Part shown: positions 41,781 to 50,455 of the stretch, piece after piece
Layout of the letters: every line of letters starts with the position of its first letter
How positions within the stretch are numbered: position 1 is the first letter of the stretch
Assembly (NCBI GenBank): GCA_036557365.1
Contig: DATBHR010000080.1
Coordinates: 43,285 to 107,284, forward strand
Length of the DNA: 64,000 nucleotides
Source: DATKHR01 sp036557365
Lineage (GTDB): Bacteria > Acidobacteriota > Vicinamibacteria > Vicinamibacterales > CAVVIG01
Reading direction: 5' to 3'
Translations under genes and position numbers: made by a program
Notes under the pieces: generated by a model
Databases searched by the model: none
What the model was told of the DNA's origin: nothing
What the model saw: only the letters and a program-made list of their open reading frames with translations

Positions 41781-43609
41781 GAGGCCAGGCTCGCCGGCTC
41801 TGTTCCGTCCGGCGCGACGGGGCCGCGGACGCGAATCGTGGTGCCCCGACCGGCGACACTTCGGATCTCCACGCAGCCGCCGACGGCGTGCGCACGTTCG
41901 TCGATGCTGATGAGTCCCAGGCCAACGCCGGACGTGTTCACCGTGTCGAGATCGAAACCCCGGCCATCGTCGGTAATCGTCAGCTCGACGTCTTGATTCG
42001 ATCGCACCAGCGAGACGGCGAGCTGGCGGGCATCGCCGTGCACGGTCGCGTTTCTCAGCGCCTCCTGCGCGATTCGAAACAGACAGACGGCGACGTCGGA
42101 GTGTAGGTTTCCCAGCTGGCCGTTGGTCTCGAACGTCACGCGTACCGCGTGGCGCGCCTCGACTTCCTTGCAGTGCGCTTCGAGCGCGTCCGGCAGACCG
42201 ATGAGCCGTAATGTTGCGGGATGCAGCTCATGCGAGAGCCGACGGATATCCTCGAATATCACGCGCGTCTCGTGCTGAATCTTCGACAGCGCATCCTGCG
42301 TCGTCGGATCCTCGATGGTGCCGTGCGAGCCCTTGAGGCGTCCCACCGCAATCGAGACGCCGGCGAGCTCCTGGCAGACGCCGTCATGCAGATCGCGGGC
42401 GATATCCGCCCGAGTGGCTTCCTGCGCGTTCATCAGCCGACGTGCCAGCTGCCGGATCCGCTGGTAGTTCATGCGAATGGTCGCCTCGCTCGTGGTTAGC
42501 AGGTGCTCGGCGCGCCGCCGCCTCTCGCGCTGGATGATCAGCCCGCCGATCGCGAGCAGCTGCGCCGCGAAGATGACGATCGCGCCGATGATGTAGGCGC
42601 CGTACGTTTCCCACACGCTCGGCGTCCAGTACTGGATGATCGATCCCGGAGGGAGACGCGATCGGTCGATACCGAACCGCTTCAGCTGACGCCAGTCGAA
42701 CATCGGCACCAGCGGCGCGTCTTCGACCGGGATGTCCTGCGCGCGCGTTCCATTCAGAATCTGCAGCGCCAGCTGGCCGACGAGCAGCCCGGTTTCGCGC
42801 GTCCCGCGCACGACGCCGCCGACGATGCCGGTGCCGATGTTCATGTCGGTCGTCCCGTACACCGGCGCCTTCGACGCGGCGGCGACCATCCGCGCGAGCT
42901 CCTCGGCACGGGCGCCGTTGCCGTCGGTCCGATGCCAGATGTGGAGGACGAGGCTTTTCGGCGGAAGATTCCTCACCTGGTCGAGCAGTTCCGATGTCGT
43001 CGCCGCATCGAGATATGCCAGCTTCACCCGTTGCGAAAACTGGTCGAGCTCCGCTCGCGCCGCCTGGACGTTGCGCGGATTGGGAGACTTGGCGATGACG
43101 AACACGCGTTCGGTCTCTGGTTGCAGCTTCAGTGCGGCCCTGAGCGACTGCGCGTACGCGCTCCCCACTCTCACGGCGGCCAGCCCGGCGCCGGCGTTGC
43201 GCACGCTCGCCTCGGGCACGGCGAGCCCGGCGAAGACGATGGGCGCATCGGGGAAGAGGTCCGGACGGTGGCCCAGCGCGAACTGCAGCGAATCGTTCGT
43301 CATTGCGATGACGACATCGATGTGGCGCCCCCGATACTTCTGCCGCGTATACTCCGCGAGCGTCCTGGTGGCGTCGGCGCCGAAGCGATCGCTCTCGAGA
43401 TACTCCGCGTAGTAATCGACCGCGACCGCGGGATCGTTCAACAACGTTTCACGGATCGCCGCATCGAGGATTCGGTTGGCGGGGAAAAATTCCGCACTCT
43501 GATGAATCGTCAACACGTTCCGCACGGGCCGCCCCTGAGCTGACGCCGACAGCGGCAGCAGCGTGGCGAACACCATGGTCAGACGCCGGACGTCTCGGGC
43601 GAATCTCAT
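41777..43609 (-). CDS. Membrane histidine kinase with ABC-substrate-binding-like sensor domain
   Basis: A 610-residue NarL/DegS-type kinase. N-terminal signal (TMVFATLLPLSASA) leads to a periplasmic domain of ~290 residues resembling the ABC_sub_bind family (RNVLTIHQSAEFFPANRILDAAIRETL, VVIAMTNDSLQFAL, IVFAGLAVPEASVRN, GGVVRGTRETGLLVGQLALQILNG). One membrane helix (YGAYIIGAIVIFAAQLLAIGGLII) follows, then the HisKA_3 dimerisation helix with ARDLHDGVCQE (phospho-His) and an HATPase with DDGRGFDL. The start at 43609 lies one base past the stop of the TonB receptor gene, so the receptor and kinase are made as a pair. Confidence 0.9.
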   Translation of the reverse strand: MRFARDVRRLTMVFATLLPLSASAQGRPVRNVLTIHQSAEFFPANRILDAAIRETLLNDPAVAVDYYAEYLESDRFGADATRTLAEYTRQKYRGRHIDVVIAMTNDSLQFALGHRPDLFPDAPIVFAGLAVPEASVRNAGAGLAAVRVGSAYAQSLRAALKLQPETERVFVIAKSPNPRNVQAARAELDQFSQRVKLAYLDAATTSELLDQVRNLPPKSLVLHIWHRTDGNGARAEELARMVAAASKAPVYGTTDMNIGTGIVGGVVRGTRETGLLVGQLALQILNGTRAQDIPVEDAPLVPMFDWRQLKRFGIDRSRLPPGSIIQYWTPSVWETYGAYIIGAIVIFAAQLLAIGGLIIQRERRRRAEHLLTTSEATIRMNYQRIRQLARRLMNAQEATRADIARDLHDGVCQELAGVSIAVGRLKGSHGTIEDPTTQDALSKIQHETRVIFEDIRRLSHELHPATLRLIGLPDALEAHCKEVEARHAVRVTFETNGQLGNLHSDVAVCLFRIAQEALRNATVHGDARQLAVSLVRSNQDVELTITDDGRGFDLDTVNTSGVGLGLISIDERAHAVGGCVEIRSVAGRGTTIRVRGPVAPDGTEPASLAS

Positions 43610-43610
43610 C

Positions 43611-46600
43611 TCAGAACAACAGTCTGACGGCAAGCTGTAGCTGCCGGGACGAACCGGCCTCTCCCGTCGGGAGCCGCGTGCTCGTGATCTTCCCGAAGGT
43701 CGGGCTGCCCACGATGTTGCCCGGCGAGCCGAAGTTGGGATGGTTGAACACGTCGAACGCATCCACGCGGAATTGCAGACGGGTCTGCGACCCGAGCGCG
43801 TAGTTTTTCACGAGCGAGACATCTGTGTCGAAGAATCCGGGTCCTGTCACCGCATTCCTGCTCAGGTTGCCGAATCCGTTTCCGGCGACGAACACCGACG
43901 GGTCGAACCACTGGTTGACGGACCCCGTGATCGTAATCGGCCCTGTGACGTTCGGTCGAACGGTGTTTGGCAGGCCGTTGATGCTGGCGCTGGGCGTCAC
44001 GAGATTGACCGGGTTCCCGCTCTGGGCCTGAACAATCGCGGCGAGCTCCCAGCCGCGAGCCATCGCGCTTCCTTTGAACGGCAGCGCGTAGCTCGCGCTC
44101 GCCGTGAAACGATGACGGGCGTCGAAGTCTGACGGACCATATTCGCCGGCGATGTCATAGCCGTCCTGGACGGCGAAGCCCGAAGAATTGAGTGAGTTCG
44201 TGTCGAGCGACCGCGACAGCGTGTACGACGCGTCGAAGAGCAGACCGCTCGACAGGCGCTTGGTGACGGAGACGTACGCGCCGTGATAGTTCGAAAAGCC
44301 GTCGCTCGTGACTTGAGTGATGTTCCCGAGCGGCTGGCCGGGCAGAATGGGGCTCGCGAGCGACAGGGCGGCGAACGGCCGAACGCCATTCAGCGGCTGA
44401 TTGAGGTTGCGGGAGATTCGCAGGTTGCTGCCGTGCGATCCAAGGTACCCGATCGTGACGGCCAGACGATCGCCGAGCTGACGCTGCAGGTTGGCGTTCC
44501 ACGAGTGCATTGTCGCGTTGAGAAACCGCGGATCAATCGTCGAAGGCGCCAGGCCTGCCGGCTGCGTGACGGCGATCGCGCTGAGCAGCGGAATAGCGCC
44601 GGACGCGGTCAGCGGCATGCCGAACGGCGGGTTGCCGGCGGCATCGCGGACGGCCGTCGTGCCGGGCTCGTCAGCGGCCGCGGCGTACGCCGCCCGCACG
44701 ACGGTGCGGCCGTCAGACGACGCCTGCCAGGCAATGCCGGCGCGCGGCTCGATGTTGCGATTGTTCTGCGCGTAGATGGCGTCGAGGTTCACGCCCACGC
44801 GCAGCAGCGAGGCCGTCTCCGCGTCGAAGACGACGAACTTGTCGTCCCGCTCGGTCGGCGTCACGTGCCACTCGTACCGCAGCCCGACGTCCAGGGTGAG
44901 GCGGTCGTGGACGGCGATCTGATCCTGCACGAACAGTCCGAGCGCCTGCTGATCGATGACGCTCGAGCGATCGCCGAGCGTGATGTTGAACGAGTTGGCC
45001 GTTCCGGCAAGGAATGCCGCCACGCTCGGAAAGTTGAAGATCCCGGTTCCCTGCGCGAAGTTGTCGTTGACGAAATAGCGGTACTCGCCGCCGAACTTGA
45101 GCGAATGGCGTCCGCTCGTCCGCGTCACCTTGTCGGTCAAGACATACGACGTGTCGTAGCGGCCCGACGGATAGTTGGCCGGACCGCCGAAGTTGAGGCC
45201 GCCGGCGACGATCATCTGAGGCAGACCGATCGCGCTCGTCACGCCGTTGCCGATGCCGAAGTCGGCGGGATTCAGCGGCGATGCCGCAAACGTGCCGCCG
45301 TTCAGGTGCGTCCGGCCAAACCGCGCCTCGTTGAGAACGTTCGAGGCAAAGCTGTGCGTTTCGTCAATCGTCAGCACGTTGCGTGACGGCTGCGAGATGG
45401 AGCCGAATCCCGGGATGCTGTTGCCCTGCGCGGTCGGTTCGATCGAGCGCACCAGCTGATCGCCGTAGAACACGTGCACACGATCGGCGGGGCCCGCCGT
45501 GTGCCTGACGTCGATCGTCCATCGATCCTGGTTGGCGACCGCCGGCGCAGACCCGACGAAGCGCGGCGTGCCGTCCGCGTCGAAGTAGTTCGCGCGCGGG
45601 ATCAACGGGAGCAGCTGCGCGATCACTGGACTGGTCACCGCCGCGCGCTGCGCGTCGCTCAGGACGAGGCTGTTCAGATCCACGCCCTGCTGCTGCCTGA
45701 ATCCTTCGTAGCTGGCGAAGAAGAAGGTCCGCCGGTGCCAGACCGGACCGCCGATCGAGCCGCCGAACTGGTGACGTTCAAAAGGATGCGGCTCCGGCGT
45801 CGTGAATTCGAAGAAATTCCGCGCGTCGAGCGCGCTGTTCCTGAAGAACTCGAACGCGTCGCCGTGAAACGTATCCGTGCCCGAGCGCGTGACAAGGTTG
45901 ACGATCGCGCCCGAGACATGGCCCTCCTCGGCGCTGAACGCCGAGTTGTCCACCTTGAACTCCTGGATGCTGTCGAGCGGCGGCTCGAAGACGAACGAGC
46001 CGAACGTCTGGTTGTTGCTGCTCACGCCGTTGACGAGAAACGAGACCGCCTCTTCGCGATTTCCCGCGGTGTTGAACGCGAGGGTCCCGATGCCTCGAAT
46101 CGGCCTCGAGGAGAATCCGGTCTGCGACGGCGACACCGAGCCGGGAACGAGGAGGCCGAGATCGGTGAAGTGGCGCCCGTTCAACGGCATCTCCTGCGCC
46201 GTCTCGGCCGTCACGACGTGGCCGACGGTCGAGGTTCGCGGATCGATGAGAGGTGTTTCGCCGCTGACGACGACCGTCTCGCTTCTGGGACCAACCGTCA
46301 GCACGAAGTTGCGGACGATCGTCCGGCCGACGTCGGCGTCCAGCGCCTCGATGACCTCCGTGCGAAAACCGGGCGCTTCGGCCGTCACAACATAGGTCCC
46401 GGCCGGGATGGCGTCGATGTGATAGCGCCCCGAAATATCGGTGGACGCCGAGCGGTCGAAGCCGGTTGACGTGTCCTGAACGCTGACCGACGCGCCCGGC
46501 AGCGCGGCGCCCGACTCGTCGAGAACGCGGCCCTGAATCGACGCGCCGGTCTGCGCCGAGCACGGCGCGGCGGCGAGGACCAGCAGCGCCAGCGCCATTG

Positions 46601-46667
46601 GCGCGCGCAGCGCTCCGACGAGCGGCCTCCGGGCAGTCGGACCTCCGATCGGCCGTAGGCAAAACAT
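43611..46667 (-). CDS. TonB-dependent receptor, Oar-like, coupled to a histidine kinase
   Basis: A 1,018-residue outer-membrane receptor. After the signal (APMALALLVLAAAPCSAQ) an N-terminal carboxypeptidase-regulatory domain reads SIQGRVLDESGAALPGASVSVQDTSTG...GRYHIDAIPAGTYVV, followed by a plug (QEMPLNGRHFTDL, NGVSSNNQ) and a large barrel ending LQLAVRLLF. Such Oar-like receptors import large or peptide-like nutrients and are typical of Acidobacteriota. The start at 46667 is the first Met before the signal; no good ribosome site is seen and the frame is open to 46751. It is the first gene of a receptor-kinase-receiver operon. Confidence 0.88.
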   Translation of the reverse strand: MFCLRPIGGPTARRPLVGALRAPMALALLVLAAAPCSAQTGASIQGRVLDESGAALPGASVSVQDTSTGFDRSASTDISGRYHIDAIPAGTYVVTAEAPGFRTEVIEALDADVGRTIVRNFVLTVGPRSETVVVSGETPLIDPRTSTVGHVVTAETAQEMPLNGRHFTDLGLLVPGSVSPSQTGFSSRPIRGIGTLAFNTAGNREEAVSFLVNGVSSNNQTFGSFVFEPPLDSIQEFKVDNSAFSAEEGHVSGAIVNLVTRSGTDTFHGDAFEFFRNSALDARNFFEFTTPEPHPFERHQFGGSIGGPVWHRRTFFFASYEGFRQQQGVDLNSLVLSDAQRAAVTSPVIAQLLPLIPRANYFDADGTPRFVGSAPAVANQDRWTIDVRHTAGPADRVHVFYGDQLVRSIEPTAQGNSIPGFGSISQPSRNVLTIDETHSFASNVLNEARFGRTHLNGGTFAASPLNPADFGIGNGVTSAIGLPQMIVAGGLNFGGPANYPSGRYDTSYVLTDKVTRTSGRHSLKFGGEYRYFVNDNFAQGTGIFNFPSVAAFLAGTANSFNITLGDRSSVIDQQALGLFVQDQIAVHDRLTLDVGLRYEWHVTPTERDDKFVVFDAETASLLRVGVNLDAIYAQNNRNIEPRAGIAWQASSDGRTVVRAAYAAAADEPGTTAVRDAAGNPPFGMPLTASGAIPLLSAIAVTQPAGLAPSTIDPRFLNATMHSWNANLQRQLGDRLAVTIGYLGSHGSNLRISRNLNQPLNGVRPFAALSLASPILPGQPLGNITQVTSDGFSNYHGAYVSVTKRLSSGLLFDASYTLSRSLDTNSLNSSGFAVQDGYDIAGEYGPSDFDARHRFTASASYALPFKGSAMARGWELAAIVQAQSGNPVNLVTPSASINGLPNTVRPNVTGPITITGSVNQWFDPSVFVAGNGFGNLSRNAVTGPGFFDTDVSLVKNYALGSQTRLQFRVDAFDVFNHPNFGSPGNIVGSPTFGKITSTRLPTGEAGSSRQLQLAVRLLF

Positions 46668-46780
46668 GGAGGCAATCAGCGGCTCAGTATGGGTCGCTTC
46701 CGGAAAAGAGATCAATATCGGGAAAGAACGGTATTTGAAAATCGCGAGCACCGTGTTTCAATCTCTGGCCGACACGGACG

Positions 46781-46797
46781 TGACGGGCAGCCCGTCA
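46781..46797. repeat. Short palindrome in the divergent promoter region
   Basis: TGACGGG-CAG-CCCGTCA is a perfect 7-bp inverted repeat 16 bases before the receiver gene at 46814 and ~115 bases upstream of the divergent TonB receptor gene. It could be an operator or a leader hairpin. Confidence 0.35.
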
Positions 46798-46813
46798 TGA
46801 GCCGGCGTCGCGT

Positions 46814-47212
46814 ATGGCGGGACTCGAACGAGTGCGGATTCTGCTCGTCGACGACAACGACGTAATCCTCGAGCGCGCCGCCGAGGTGCTATCGTCCGAC
46901 TGTACCATCGTGGGAACGGCGAAGGACGGCGCCTCGGCCCTCGAGTCGGTGCGCCTGCTGGGGCCGGATGTCGTCGTGCTCGACATCTCGATGCCCGGCA
47001 TGACCGGCCTCGAGGTCGCTTCCCGCCTGAGACGCGACGGCATTGATATCCCGATCGTGTTCCTGACCATTCACAACGACCAGGAACTCGTGCGCGCGGC
47101 ACGCGCCGCGGGCGGGATCGGTTACGTCGAGAAGACCTTGCTCTCCTCGGATCTTCCCGACGCGGTCAACGAAGCCTACGCCGGGCGGCCATACATTTCG
47201 CGCATGCGATGA
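46814..47212 (+). CDS. Single-domain response regulator (receiver only)
   Basis: A 132-residue receiver with pocket ILLVDDNDVIL, phosphoacceptor Asp in VVVLDISMPGMTG, Thr in VFLTIHND and Lys in GYVEKTLL. It ends directly after the receiver (AGRPYISRMR), with no DNA-binding domain. Its stop overlaps the ATG of the cytosolic kinase gene by four bases. Resembles the other receiver at 41316-41780, with LDISMPG versus TDISMPG and FLTIHND versus FLTLHDD, so the two may be paralogs. Confidence 0.9.
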   Translation: MAGLERVRILLVDDNDVILERAAEVLSSDCTIVGTAKDGASALESVRLLGPDVVVLDISMPGMTGLEVASRLRRDGIDIPIVFLTIHNDQELVRAARAAGGIGYVEKTLLSSDLPDAVNEAYAGRPYISRMR

Positions 47213-47910
47213 GCAAGACGCGGCGGAAAGCATCCGGGAGCGATTCGGTCGAGGCGCTCCTGGTCGGCGCGCACGAACGGGAACGCACGCGGATCGCGAA
47301 GGCGCTTCACGACGACATCGGTCAGCGCGCGGCCGTGCTGACGATGGATCTCGATCGCCTCGAGAAGGCGCTTCCCCTGCCCGTCAATGAGGTGACCGAG
47401 CGCGTTCGCGCGCTCTCGGAACGCTCGCTCGAGCTCTCGAGGGACATCCAGGCGCTCTCGCACCAGTTGTATCCGGCGCGGCTCGAGTTCCTCGGCATCG
47501 TGTCCGCAGCGTCGGCGTTCTGCGACGAGACGTCGAAGCGGCAGCACGTCGAGGTTGCCTTCGTCCACGACAGCGTCCCGCCGGATCTGTCGATCGCGGC
47601 GGCAGTCATCCTGTTCCGAGTGTTGCAGGAGGCGATTGCGAACGCGGTGTCGCATTCGCGCGCGCGTCGAATCGATGTCGCGCTTCGAGGAGAAACGGAC
47701 GCGATTCGGATCGAGATCGTCGACGCGGGTATCGGCTTCGATCCGGACGCCATCGAAGCTCGCGGCGCGCCGGGCATCGTCGGCATGCGTGAGCGCGCGA
47801 GATCGCTCGGAGGCGAGTTGGCGGTCCGCTCGAGCCCTGGCCGCGGCACCGCGATTTCGGTCCGCCTGCCGTTGCCGGCGGCGGACCGGCCGCCCGCGCC
47901 GCGGACCTAG
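47209..47910 (+). CDS. Cytosolic NarL-type histidine kinase without sensor domain
   Basis: A 233-residue kinase consisting only of HisKA_3 (RIAKALHDDIGQRAAVLTMDLDRLEKAL, phospho-His in ALHDD) and HATPase (VLFRVLQEAIANAVSHSRA; VDAGIGFDPDAIEARGAPGIVGMRERARSLGG; SSPGRGTAISVRLPLP). There is no membrane helix and no sensor domain, so input must come from a partner protein. Transcribed with the receiver gene just upstream (ATGA overlap), divergent from the TonB receptor operon, which holds another such kinase. Confidence 0.9.
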   Translation: MSKTRRKASGSDSVEALLVGAHERERTRIAKALHDDIGQRAAVLTMDLDRLEKALPLPVNEVTERVRALSERSLELSRDIQALSHQLYPARLEFLGIVSAASAFCDETSKRQHVEVAFVHDSVPPDLSIAAAVILFRVLQEAIANAVSHSRARRIDVALRGETDAIRIEIVDAGIGFDPDAIEARGAPGIVGMRERARSLGGELAVRSSPGRGTAISVRLPLPAADRPPAPRT

Positions 47911-47913
47911 CGC

Positions 47914-49581
47914 TCAGCGCGGCTTTTGACGGGTGATGCCGAGCCGCGCCATCCGGCTCTCGAGCGTCGTCGGTTTCAAGCCGAGACGCTCCGCTGCACC
48001 AAACGCACCGCGCACGCGCCAGTTCGTCTTCTCGAGAACGGCGCGGATGTGCTCGCTTTCGAGCGCACACAAGCTCATGTCCGCCTGCGGCGTCGGCCGC
48101 TGCTCGGCGCGAGGCGGCCAGACCATCAGCTGCCGTCCGGTAGCGAGAATCATCGCGCGCTCGACGATGTTGCGGAGCTCGCGGACGTTGCCGGGCCACT
48201 CGTAGCGCTGCAGCTGGCGGATGCACTCCTTCGGGATCACGTCGATCGGTTTGCTGAACGATCGCGAGAACTCGTCGACGAAGCTCCAGACGAGCGCGGG
48301 GATGTCCTCGACGCGATCGCGCAGCGGCGGCACCGTCACCGGGAAGACGTTGAGCCGGTAGAAGAGATCCTCGCGGAACGTCTTCGCGCGGACCGCGTCG
48401 TCGAGGCTGCGGTTGGTGGCGGCGATGATTCGCACGTCGACCTTGATCTGCTGCGTGCTGCCGAGGCGTTCGATGGCGCGCTCCTGGAGCACGCGCAGCA
48501 GCTTGATCTGCACGTCCGGCGAGAGATCGCCGATTTCGTCGAGGAAGAGCGTCGACTGGTGCGCCGCCTCGAAGCGGCCGATCTGCCGCGACAGCGCACC
48601 GGTGTAGGCGCCACGCTCGCGTCCGAAGAGCTCGCTTTCGATGAGCGTCGTCGGAATGGCGGCGCAGTTGACGCGAATCATCGGCCGCTGGCGGCGCGGG
48701 CTCATGTCGTGGATGGCCTGCGCGAGGACTTCCTTGCCCGAACCCGTTTCGCCGAGCAGCAGCACGGTCGCGGGTGTCGGCGCGACCTGCTCGATTTGCG
48801 CGAGCATCTCGCGCATGACGGTGCTTTCAGACACGATCGTGCTCGGCGTGCGGAGCACCCTCACCTCGCGCCGTGGGTCGCTCTCGGAGCCGAGGCGTCC
48901 GCGAAGACGGCCGACTTCGTCCATCGCCTTCTGCAGCGCGGCGTGGCGCGCCTTGCCGGCGAGCGATTGACCGACGATTCCGGCCAGCAGCCGCACGCGC
49001 TCCACGGTGACCGCGGGCCAGTGCAGTTCCTTCGTCGACGATCCGCACGCGAGCGTGCAGCTGCCCTCGGCGTTCCACGGCAGGCGCACGATGACAGCGG
49101 ATCGAAGTCCGTTCTGGCGGAACGCCTCGCGATCGGCTTCGGGCACGTCGTCGACGCGTTCGAAGCACCAGGTGTCGGCGCCCTCGGGTCCGTCGCATCC
49201 GACGGTGGTCATCGACGCGATCGCGTCGGGCATCGTCGTGTCGACGCATGACGGACGAATCCACTGGTGCGTCGGCAGCGCGGCGGTCTCTCCGGGCTGC
49301 TTCCAGCACAGGACAATCCAATCGAGCTGAAGCCAGTTGGCGGTTTGCTGCAGGCTCTCGCCGACGGCGTCGTCGACGGCGAGCGGATCGAGCGCGCTGA
49401 ATCGTGTGGCCATGTCGGCCACGAGCTGCGTGAAGTCCAGCGATGTGTGCGGAGCGTTCGAGGAGGTGTCGATGTCGGTCCTGGACGGAGCCGGCTCGAA
49501 TGGCGAGTGAGACGCCGGACGCGAGGGCACGAATGCATGGACAGCCCCGCGTTCGTGGGAGGAACGTTCAGCGTGATTCAT
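47914..49581 (-). CDS. GAF-like sigma-54-dependent activator, second in the window
   Basis: A 555-residue NtrC-family activator. The N-terminal ~220 residues are a GAF-like sensor (FTQLVADMATRFSALDPLAVDDAV...SAVIVRLPWNAEGSCTLACGSS). AAA+ starts near STIVSESTVMREMLAQIEQVAPTPATVLLLGETGSGKE, with the sigma-54 contact loop as GAYTGA, Walker B LFLDEIGDLS, and arginine-finger area RLNVFPVTVPPLRDR. The Fis HTH is at the end (RGAFGAAERLGLKPTTLESRMARLGI). GAYTGA for GAFTGA is a known functional variant. It is convergent with the cytosolic kinase gene, 3 bases apart. Its targets may include the aspA operon or the envelope genes to the right. Confidence 0.9.
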   Translation of the reverse strand: MNHAERSSHERGAVHAFVPSRPASHSPFEPAPSRTDIDTSSNAPHTSLDFTQLVADMATRFSALDPLAVDDAVGESLQQTANWLQLDWIVLCWKQPGETAALPTHQWIRPSCVDTTMPDAIASMTTVGCDGPEGADTWCFERVDDVPEADREAFRQNGLRSAVIVRLPWNAEGSCTLACGSSTKELHWPAVTVERVRLLAGIVGQSLAGKARHAALQKAMDEVGRLRGRLGSESDPRREVRVLRTPSTIVSESTVMREMLAQIEQVAPTPATVLLLGETGSGKEVLAQAIHDMSPRRQRPMIRVNCAAIPTTLIESELFGRERGAYTGALSRQIGRFEAAHQSTLFLDEIGDLSPDVQIKLLRVLQERAIERLGSTQQIKVDVRIIAATNRSLDDAVRAKTFREDLFYRLNVFPVTVPPLRDRVEDIPALVWSFVDEFSRSFSKPIDVIPKECIRQLQRYEWPGNVRELRNIVERAMILATGRQLMVWPPRAEQRPTPQADMSLCALESEHIRAVLEKTNWRVRGAFGAAERLGLKPTTLESRMARLGITRQKPR

Positions 49582-49700
49582 GATGTCTCGACATATAACA
49601 AGCCGCCGTACGGCGCCACAATACAGTGGATCCCGTAGATCGGTAACAGCGGTACGTCGATGCGGCAGGAAATCCGGAAGCCCGTTTCGGAACGTTCGGT

Positions 49701-50327
49701 TCAGGGCTGGATGATGCTGTTGCGGATCGCGTAGCGGACGAGCTCGCCGATCGAATGCACTTCGAGCTTGGCCATAATCCGCGCGCGGTGTGTTTCTGCG
49801 GTCTTCGGACTGATGCCGAGAGAGCTTGCGACCTCTTTATTGGCTTGCCCCTCTGCCAGAAGTTGCAGCACTTCGCGTTCACGGGACGTGAGCACGAACT
49901 GCGTCGGCGGGGCCGCGCGCCGGTCTCCGTTCCACGCCGTCGCGCCGGAGAAGATCGCGCGAACGGCGTCGGCCAGCTTCCTGCCGGTCTCGGCCTTCAG
50001 CACGAGGCCATTCGCGCCCGCGCTCAGGGCGTCCAGCGCGATCTGTTCGGACTCGTGCATCGTGACGATGAGGACCGGAACCGTGTCGATGCGGCGAAGC
50101 TGCCGCGTGACTTCGATCCCGTTCAATTCAGGGAGCGCAACGTCGAGGATGATGAGATCCGGCCTCAATTCGAGGGCCAGCGTCAGCGCCTCGCGGCCCG
50201 TGGTCGCCTCGCCACAAATGGTCCATTCGGCCTCCGGGGCGAGAATCGCCCGAATGCCCTGGCGGACCAGCTCGTGGTCGTCGGCGATGAGGATCCGCTT
50301 GGCGGATCTCGACACGTCTACCGGCAT
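49701..50327 (-). CDS. NarL/FixJ-family response regulator with LuxR HTH
   Basis: A 208-residue regulator: receiver with ILIADDHELVRQGI, Asp in LIILDVALPELNG, Thr in VLIVTMHES and Lys in GLVLKAE; LuxR-type helix-turn-helix at the end (LTSREREVLQLLAEGQANKEVASSLGISPKTAETHRARIMAKL). It is the only receiver among three in this region to carry a DNA-binding domain, so it may be the output for the two NarL-type kinases at 41.8-43.6 and 47.2-47.9 kb. The start at 50327 is the second Met; the frame is open to 50360. Confidence 0.9.
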   Translation of the reverse strand: MPVDVSRSAKRILIADDHELVRQGIRAILAPEAEWTICGEATTGREALTLALELRPDLIILDVALPELNGIEVTRQLRRIDTVPVLIVTMHESEQIALDALSAGANGLVLKAETGRKLADAVRAIFSGATAWNGDRRAAPPTQFVLTSREREVLQLLAEGQANKEVASSLGISPKTAETHRARIMAKLEVHSIGELVRYAIRNSIIQP

Positions 50328-50455
50328 AGCTCCGTGATGAGAGTACGGAGCGTAGCCCAACTGGCGAGGATCGACCCCTGTTAAAAAAGACAGCCATCAC
50401 TAGCCCAAATTGACGGATCTGTCCCGGCACTTCGCCTTCGGAGGACGGCCTCGAT

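Noticed and set aside
46781..46797. Rho-independent terminator in the TonB/receiver divergent gap
   Set aside because: Stem is only 7 bp with a 3-base loop, with no T-run and in front of, not behind, genes; kept as a possible operator.
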